Below are positions 59,215 to 64,000 of a DNA stretch of 64,000 nt, piece after piece. A model generated the notes under the pieces. It was not told where the DNA came from. It was given only the letters and a program-made list of their open reading frames with translations, and searched no databases. The position numbers and the translations under genes were made by a program. Within the stretch, counting starts at the first letter, position 1. Each line of letters opens with the position of its first letter. The stretch is from Maylandia zebra. Its lineage: Eukaryota > Chordata > Actinopteri > Cichliformes > Cichlidae. The stretch covers positions 6,128,033-6,192,032 of the forward strand of contig NC_135170.1 in the NCBI RefSeq assembly GCF_041146795.1, written 5' to 3'.

Positions 59215-62200
59215 GTACCCGTCTTGCGGAGTGGGAAGTCGTCTTTGCCCTCATAGTTCCCCAGGAGAGGGGGCAGTTTATAGGAAGGAGGAGTCCCCGG
59301 TGTGTTGCTCTGCGGAGGCGAGCTCTGCTCCAGGGAGGTGTGCTGGGCTCCCCTGCAGACACAAACACCCAAACAGACGGCAGATTAGCTGCCTGGGAAA
59401 ACCCTTTTATCGTACCATGAGACCAAGCGCTGAATGTCATTTTCTGCCCAGGTTCTCGAGGGACGTGTACGTCATTTAGTCATTTCCTACACTTCCTAGA
59501 ATGCTGCGTTATTTCCTTTGATTGTCAGTGTGGAAACATTCTCTCTGTGCTTCTTCCTTTAATTTCCTCCTGTGTTATAGCTGCTGCAGAACGGGTCTGA
59601 GTAAAAGCTTATGACACTCAAACCTGACCTTTTCTGTTGTTGTTGTAGATCAGTGAACATTGCCGGTTGCTTCTGGCCCTGCTGATTCTAACAGGACGTG
59701 GCATCGTGTTGTCTGCGGCCCTTTTCAGACTGGGAACTCATTACGTTCATGGGAAGTGACAGCTTTTTGTCATTCAGGCGTAGGTGTCTGGTATGTTAGC
59801 GTGTGTTATGGAGATGTGTCTGAGGTGTTGGAGCAATATTTTTTAACATGATTCAGGTGATTATCCACACATCAGACTGAAAAAAACATACATCACAGAA
59901 CGATGGGTTTGTGGCTGTTATTAATAGTAGAAAACGAAAAAGAGCTCAGCTCACTGAAAACACAACGCGAGCAGCTTTGGGATCGACGTTTTCTATAGGA
60001 GGATCAAAACTGGACAATCTTTGGTCCGTTCTGCTGTAGGAAAACTGAACATGTGATGCTTCTGTTAGAACAGGCCATAATGAAACTTTAATACAGGGGT
60101 CCCCAATCCCAGTCCACGAGGGCCGGTGTCCCTGCAGGTTTTAGCTCTCACCCTGGGTCAACACACCTGAATCACATGATTAGTTCATTACCAGGCCTCT
60201 GGAGAACCTCAAGACATGCTGAGAAGGTAATTTATCCATTTAAATCAGCTGTGGTGGATCAAAGACACACCTAAAACCTACAGGGACACCGGCCCTCGTG
60301 GACTGGGATTGGGTCCACGCTTTAATAGCTGTCATAGACAGCGCCTCATTAAGATAACACAACCAAACTTTATTTTGAAGCACTCGAAACTGCTGGAGTT
60401 TTAATACAGGCGGGAACTTTTATTTAGATAAACAGCACTAAAACACTCGAGAGGCCAGTTCAACAAAGTGGGAAACATTTACTAAAATAAAAAGGGGGAA
60501 AGTACATGACTCACTTCCCACCCAAATTCAAAAATGCTCCTGCTAGTCTACATAAGAGTCCCGTCAACTAGGGCTGGGTTTAAAAATTGATTTTCCAGAT
60601 TCAAATCGACTTTAGCTTCAATAAAATAAAGTAAATCCTGAAATATTTTTAAATAAAAATGCATTTTGCCAGAAATGCCAGAATCTCAGGTTGAAGCTCA
60701 CAAAACTACTTCAACAACCGCTAAACAGCTACAACAACAAATGAGAGCAGGTACACGGATTCCACACAAAGATGTAAATACAAAGCGCGGATCGTTCACC
60801 CGACGGCACGTACACGGACACGCCGCCGGGCCTGAGAGCCGACAGCTCACAGATTCTGATGCTGCAGGTTTTGTCGCTCTCGCTGAACCAGCAGCAAAAG
60901 ATCCAAATTTTGCTTCACGTTTGATAAACATCGTCATGGATTCCCTCTTACTTTTGCTCTTTTGCTTCCACCACGATAAAATCATACTTCCTCTCTCTCT
61001 CAGTGTACTTCAAGAACGGTTTCCCATCTCAAATCTCTGTTTTCTGCATTATTAGCTTGCTTATTACCGTTTTGTACAGCGCTGTACACAAATGACCTCC
61101 GATAAGAAAGCCTGATTTCTGCTGTTCAACACCGAAGAAATGTCAATGTTTTAAAATGATGCCAAATTCCAAATTGCTTTGCTGTGTCTCTAATGAAACC
61201 TCTAACTTTGCTCTGCTTCACGTCAGCAGCATCAGATAATGCTCATATGTCGATTTATGGTTTTCTTCAGTTTTCGATCTAATGCAGAATATTTTTTAGG
61301 TCATCTGCTATAAAAAGCCAGGCCAGGAAAATCTGCTTCATGTTTTTTCTGTTTTATCCTCAGTTACTTTGACACAAAGGCATCTGCTGTGATGTTTACA
61401 CCTCTGATGAAATCTCACAAGTGTCAATACTGATAAATGATCAGAAATATAATACAGTGGAACCCCGACTTACGAATACCCCCTTTAACAAAAAATTCAA
61501 GTTACGGAGGGACTTAACGGCAATATTTCTGCCCGTGTTACGGCAAAATGCCCACGTAACGAAATCCGCTGGCTCTGATTGGCTGAGCCCAGAATGCCTT
61601 CTGAATCATGTGACAACCCCCTTGGCTTTGGTACTTGCACTTCGCTGTTCCACTTAAACGACGTATTGTTGTTGCAGTTAGCAATTAGCCTGTAGCCTAT
61701 CGTTCACTGAAAAGGCGCGATGGGTGCTTCGACTTACGAAGACCCTCGGGAACGAATTAGTTTCGTCAGTCGGGGTTCCACTGTATTTCTGACTGTCAGT
61801 CAAAATTGATTCAAATCAAATCGATTAGAAATGGAAATCGATGCCCAGCATGACCCTCAACGTCTCTCTGTTGCATTCAGGATCCAGTCTGAATGTTTCC
61901 TCCTCCAGAGCATCACACGCTCCCTTGCATGGTGTCCTAAATGCGTCATCTTCACCCTTGAGCTTGCTCACTCAGCTCTAACAGTGTTACATTATTGTTG
62001 GAACCATGAGTCCGGCCTGTGGACGGCTGCACCTGCACCGGTGAGCTCTGCTGTTAAAGTCAGCTGAAGACAGAGCAGTGTCCTCGGATGTTCGAGTAAC
62101 GTGTTTCTTCTTTGCTGTGTACGTTGCTGTCTTTGTAACTTCTCTTTAACTAATGTCCGCGTTCTTTAATTATCCGAGCAGTATTTTTGCATTCTCAAGT

Positions 62201-63497
62201 TTTTCCTCAGGTTTCTTTCTCACTGTTTGCATTATTCACAGCGTTTTCCATAAAACACTTGGTGACTCGTGTCTGGAAAAGTGCCACATAGATAAACATT
62301 GCTTACTATTGCTATTGCTGAGCCATAGCACAGAGGATTTGCATGTGCATCACTGCACCATGCACATGCCGCGGTGTCACAGTGATTATGTTACTATCCA
62401 GTGACCTAAGACATGACTCTAGTACATTAACTGCATACTGTCAATTTAATGAGATAGAGCTGCTCACCAAATTGCATCATTTTCCCTCAAATACTACATA
62501 TAACCATGGTAACGAGGTATAACTGTGTAAAACCAAAGCCATGTGTGTTTTAATGCTTATTTCTCTACATAAAGACAAACTAAACACAACTTCATGATAT
62601 CGCGGGTAAAACAGCACCCTCACACTCTCCTCAGCTTGGAAAGTGAAGAGTGCTTCATCGATATCTCTCAGGTCCGGCTTTGTTTTATTTCTGTTTTGTT
62701 TTCATAGCGAAGTGTGTTAAGTGCATGTTATATTAGTTCTGGTGCAGAAGATCAAACCATCAGTGGGAAACACTTTCCCATTTCTACACACACACACTCT
62801 GAAACAGTTTTGGTCCTCACCAGCACTTTGGGGAGAAGGAATGGTTTAGTCCGCCACAACCAGGCTCCTTCTTACTGAGAAGGAACTCCTGCAGCTTCAG
62901 CTTCACCTCTGTGCTGGCAATGGCACCTTCCAAAACACACACACACAAACACACAAAGCAATCAGGCCACTTCTCTGTCTGTATGCAAACAGCCTGTGGT
63001 CTGCGAGTAGCATCAGGATGACCTACTCTCTTTGCCTTTCTCCTTGTTCCTCAGCAGCAGCAGTTGCTGCTCCAGCCGTTGTTTCTCCTGCTCTTCGTGT
63101 CTTTGCTGCTCCAGCTTCCTCTTCTGCTCCAGCTCCTGCTGTCGTTTGGCTGCCAGCAGCTCCTGTTGTTGCTACACACAAATACACACAGGTTATTGAA
63201 TGGTTCCTGGAATAAGGCAGCGGGAAAGAGAGCTGGTGCTTCAGCTCACCTTTAAGTGTTCCTGCAGCTGGACTTCGTGTTGTCTTGTTAGCACTTCGTG
63301 TTTTTTCTGAAATTCTGCAAACAGCAGCTGTTTCTGCAGCTCCTGCTGCTGCTTGAGGAGAATGAGTTCCTGCTGGAGCTGCTGCTCTCTCATGGCTGTG
63401 TCCACCACTGCCCCCCCGGACACAGACCCTACCCTGGGCTCAGTTCGCAGGTCCACCGGGCCTCCTCCTCCTCCCGGGCTTTCTCCAGGACTCCCAC
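40671..63497 (-). CDS. hdac5: Histone deacetylase 5 (class IIa), 5' end outside window
   Basis: Twenty-five consecutive coding exons, 5' to 3': 63250-63497, 63027-63171, 62821-62926, 59219-59352, 56752-56883, 56495-56604, 54118-54234, 52854-52965, 52620-52730, 52332-52525, 52108-52226, 50544-50739, 47524-47635, 46163-46296, 45861-45981, 45250-45299, 45066-45173, 44923-44978, 44747-44834, 42666-42785, 42157-42254, 41883-42001, 41549-41682, 41014-41095, 40671-40921. All borders are GT-AG and phases close perfectly to 1064 codons plus TAG; about 60 N-terminal residues are missing. Order: Gln-rich coiled coil, MEF2-binding helix, first 14-3-3 site with basic NLS, second 14-3-3 site, acidic region, deacetylase domain (about residues 612-954), C-terminal export signal. 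The stretches [13 protein letters not shown] and [13 protein letters not shown] favour HDAC5 over HDAC4/7/9. It represses MEF2-driven transcription and shuttles between nucleus and cytoplasm under kinase control. The active site has the class IIa His in EGGHDL. Confidence 0.95.
42004..42052. repeat. (AC)n microsatellite forming an hdac5 3' splice site
   Basis: About 24 AC units. On the hdac5 strand this is (TG)n running directly into TAG|G, the acceptor of exon 41883-42001. Confidence 0.92.
43715..44735. repeat. GGTTAGGG-type teleost repeat, split by a hAT element
   Basis: The flanks 43715-43905 and 44551-44735 share TTTTAGTGTCAGGGTTACA, GGTTAGG, GTGAGGAC and terminal TG repeats, typical of a common fish tandem/interspersed repeat that advertises GTGTGAGGACC and GGTTAGGG motifs. 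It lies in an hdac5 intron and is interrupted by the element at 43906-44542. Confidence 0.55.
43906..44542. mobile_element. hAT element with perfect 8-bp TSD
   Basis: Ends CATAGGTGTCAAACTCTGGCC and TTTTGACACCCCTG are imperfect inverses of the CAGGGGTGTCAAACT class. GGTTAGGG is duplicated at 43898-43905 and 44543-44550. Length 637 bp. No transposase seen. Confidence 0.85.
47962..48024. repeat. (CA)n microsatellite, 63 bp
   Basis: Uninterrupted CA repeat in the 2.9-kb hdac5 intron between exons 50544-50739 and 47524-47635. It is the inverse partner of the TG tract at 48212-48271. Confidence 0.95.
48212..48271. repeat. (GT)n microsatellite, 60 bp
   Basis: Uninterrupted GT repeat 187 bp from the CA tract at 47962-48024 and complementary to it, so the two could pair as hairpin arms in the unspliced RNA. 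Confidence 0.95.
48780..49010 (+). mobile_element. Fragment of a Tc1/mariner-type or related fish repeat
   Basis: CGGGTCCAGAAGTATTTAGACAG-like opening followed by ACACAATTTTCCTACAG and GCTTTAATTCAAGAGG resembles the terminal part of abundant fish transposon relics that start with GGTCCAGAAGTATTTGGACA. No second end was found. Confidence 0.4.
52280..52319. repeat. (TG)n microsatellite beside hdac5 exon donor
   Basis: About 19 TG units starting 13 bp beyond the donor of exon 52332-52525; on the coding strand it reads (CA)n. Confidence 0.92.
52332..52525 (-). other. hdac5: hdac5 exon with second 14-3-3 site
   Basis: Encodes [20 protein letters not shown], matching the second regulatory serine site (human SRTQSSPLPQ), then a Gln/His-rich [18 protein letters not shown]. 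The spacer that follows in human (QKQQQLQLGKI) is absent; the next exon reads [18 protein letters not shown]. Confidence 0.88.
53770..53995. repeat. Common teleost interspersed repeat fragment
   Basis: TTCATACAGCTCCATTTAAC and later CAGTGGGAAGGAAGAACTTC, TTTTAACAGGAAGAAACCTCC, AGAACCAAGCTCAG match the consensus of a retroposon-like sequence seen very widely in fish introns. The family name is not certain. Confidence 0.5.
54980..55376. mobile_element. Mutator-like MITE with long TIRs and 9-bp TSD
   Basis: Left end GGATGATCTGATACCCTCAT and right end, inverted, GGTTGATCTGATATCCTCGT; similarity continues for about 110 bases through GTGTTGTTCCCAGA, ATGTTGTTCCAGG and CATTGCAAGTGACCAATCA. CTACAACTA is duplicated exactly at 54971-54979 and 55377-55385. 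A 9-bp duplication with long inverted repeats is the hallmark of the Mutator superfamily. It lies in an hdac5 intron and has no coding capacity. Confidence 0.78.
55477..55515 (+). mobile_element. Fossil LINE reverse-transcriptase fragment
   Basis: The frame reads [13 protein letters not shown] then a stop, a decayed GVPQGSxLGP core of non-LTR reverse transcriptase. The surrounding 100-150 bp are probably also LINE-derived. It is in an hdac5 intron, antisense to the gene. Confidence 0.6.
57914..57965. repeat. Compound (CA)n-(TA)n microsatellite
   Basis: CA repeat followed by CGCACACACA and a TA run, within an hdac5 intron. Confidence 0.9.
59170..59212. repeat. (AC)n microsatellite beside hdac5 exon donor
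   Basis: About 21 AC units ending 6 bp from the donor of exon 59219-59352; (TG)n on the coding strand. Confidence 0.92.
60094..60319. mobile_element. hAT MITE with perfect 8-bp TSD
   Basis: Opens CAGGGGTCCCCAATCCCAGT and ends in the inverse ACTGGGATTGGGTCCACG. The arms pair for about 50 bases (CGAGGGCCGGTGTCCCTG and its inverse). CTTTAATA is duplicated at 60086-60093 and 60320-60327. It is intronic in hdac5. Confidence 0.88.
60569..61853. mobile_element. Older hAT-like element hosting a Tigger MITE
   Basis: Left end TAGGGCTGGGTTTAAAAATTG and inverted right end TCATGCTGGGCATCGATTTC share the GCTGGG(T/C)(T/A)T core and GATTT/AATCGA arms. Flanking 8-mers CCGTCAAC and CCCTCAAC differ by one base. 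Interrupted by the Tigger-like element at 61455-61783. Confidence 0.6.
61455..61783. mobile_element. Tigger/pogo-like MITE at a TA target
   Basis: Ends CAGTGGAACCCCGACTTACG and CAGTCGGGGTTCCACTG are inverses, flanked by TA on both sides (61453-61454 and 61784-61785) as for Tc1/mariner-pogo elements. It is 329 bp with no open frame and is nested in the hAT-like element above. Confidence 0.85.
62821..63497 (-). other. hdac5: hdac5 module: glutamine-rich coiled coil and MEF2 helix
   Basis: Exons 63250-63497, 63027-63171 and 62821-62926. They encode [19 protein letters not shown] and [14 protein letters not shown] (coiled-coil oligomerisation helix), then [17 protein letters not shown], the conserved helix that class IIa deacetylases use to bind MEF2. 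The first exon enters with two bases of a split codon, so another coding exon lies to the right of the window. Confidence 0.9.
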
Positions 63498-64000
63498 CTG
63501 GAAATGTCAAAAACAACATGGCATCAACTTTAGCCAAGTGCACAGCTGAGCTTCTGATTCTGTATATCTGCAGTCTGATTTGAATTACTGCATTTTTTCC
63601 ATTTCCTAATTATTAATTTTTTTATTTCCTTCCAGCAAAACTGTGTGAAGAACAGTACAGCAGCCATCACACTGGACACTATTTAAAAGCTAAAATCTGA
63701 GACCTTTTATTTATTTTATGAAAAATATTATATTCTGGCAGCAGCAACAAACAAGAGAAACTAAAGGCTGCAAAGGTAAGTGTTAATAAAATGAGCTGGA
63801 ACAACATTTTGCATCTAATATTGGTTTATTGGCAACACGTCAGTAACAGGATTGGGTCTTTGGAAAAATTCCTCAATGTATAATTGTGATGACTTTGAAT
63901 ATCTTATCATCTAAAGCAGTAGTATCAAAAGATTATGAAAATCTGAGAAATCTCTGTGCAAAGAGGATAAGGCCAAAAACCAGTCTTGGACGACCCTGAT
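63498..64000. other. hdac5 intron leading out of the window
   Basis: Follows upstream of the first visible hdac5 exon. No coding exon is seen on the - strand to the window edge, so the N-terminal exon lies beyond it. Confidence 0.6.

Larger units (their letters stand above)
56752..59352 (-). other. hdac5: hdac5 module: first 14-3-3 site and nuclear localisation
   Basis: Exons 59219-59352 and 56752-56883. The exon junction creates RKTVSEPNLK, the kinase/14-3-3 serine site (human has RKTASEPNLK, so Ala is replaced by Val at the split codon). It is followed by the basic cluster [20 protein letters not shown] and STFKKR, the nuclear localisation signal. Phosphorylation here by CaMK/PKD family kinases is known to drive export. 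Confidence 0.9.

Noticed and set aside
63018..63583. Leu-rich plus-strand frames ([11 protein letters not shown])
   Set aside because: Reverse-strand reading of the glutamine codons of the hdac5 coiled coil.
1..64000. CRISPR arrays, tRNA or rRNA genes
   Set aside because: No regular repeat-spacer array, cloverleaf or rRNA-like stretch was seen; regular short repeats are microsatellites.

Overview
The window is vertebrate nuclear DNA, most likely from a percomorph teleost fish. Genes are split by GT-AG introns, there is a T-cell receptor beta (TRB) locus, the single-copy genes read as fish orthologues of hdac5 and pex12, and the spacer is full of hAT, piggyBac-like, Tigger, LINE and LTR relics plus long CA/TG microsatellites typical of teleosts. 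No prokaryotic, CRISPR or operon structure is present. Layout. 0-4.4 kb: intergenic DNA with a solo LTR and a degraded hAT-like repeat. 4.45-8.5 kb: a compact TRB D-J-C cluster on the + strand. It has one D segment with textbook 12- and 23-bp recombination signals, six J segments of which two (J3, J5) are visibly broken, and one constant gene with Ig, connecting, transmembrane and tail exons. No V segment was found. 8.5-14 kb: AT-rich intergenic DNA. 14-18 kb (- strand): a five-exon gene for a 363-residue, single-pass leucine-rich-repeat membrane protein, with LTR and LINE fragments in its introns. 19.6 kb: an uncertain hydrophobic reading frame or 5' exon on the - strand. 20.4-30.2 kb: a transposon stack in which TIR elements are nested inside one another. 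Several are bounded by exact target-site duplications, and one insertion has its empty site preserved 6 kb away. 30.3-32.1 kb (+ strand): pex12, complete in three coding exons. 33.8-40.7 kb: probable long 3' UTR or flank of hdac5, with repeat insertions. 40.7-63.5 kb (- strand): hdac5 (class IIa histone deacetylase), 25 consecutive coding exons with consistent splice phases, missing only the extreme N-terminus, which lies to the right of the window. The genes do not form one pathway. TRB encodes an antigen-receptor chain of T cells, pex12 a peroxisomal ubiquitin-ligase subunit, hdac5 a signal-responsive transcriptional co-repressor, and the LRR protein is of unknown function. pex12 and hdac5 are transcribed towards each other. 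The main observations worth following are the intact and broken parts of the TRB cluster, the unusual density of TG/CA repeats right at hdac5 splice sites, the nested transposon history with its internal empty-site control, and a MITE with perfect 49-bp inverted repeats. All exon boundaries were read by eye from open frames, splice dinucleotides and phase continuity; none is backed by transcripts.
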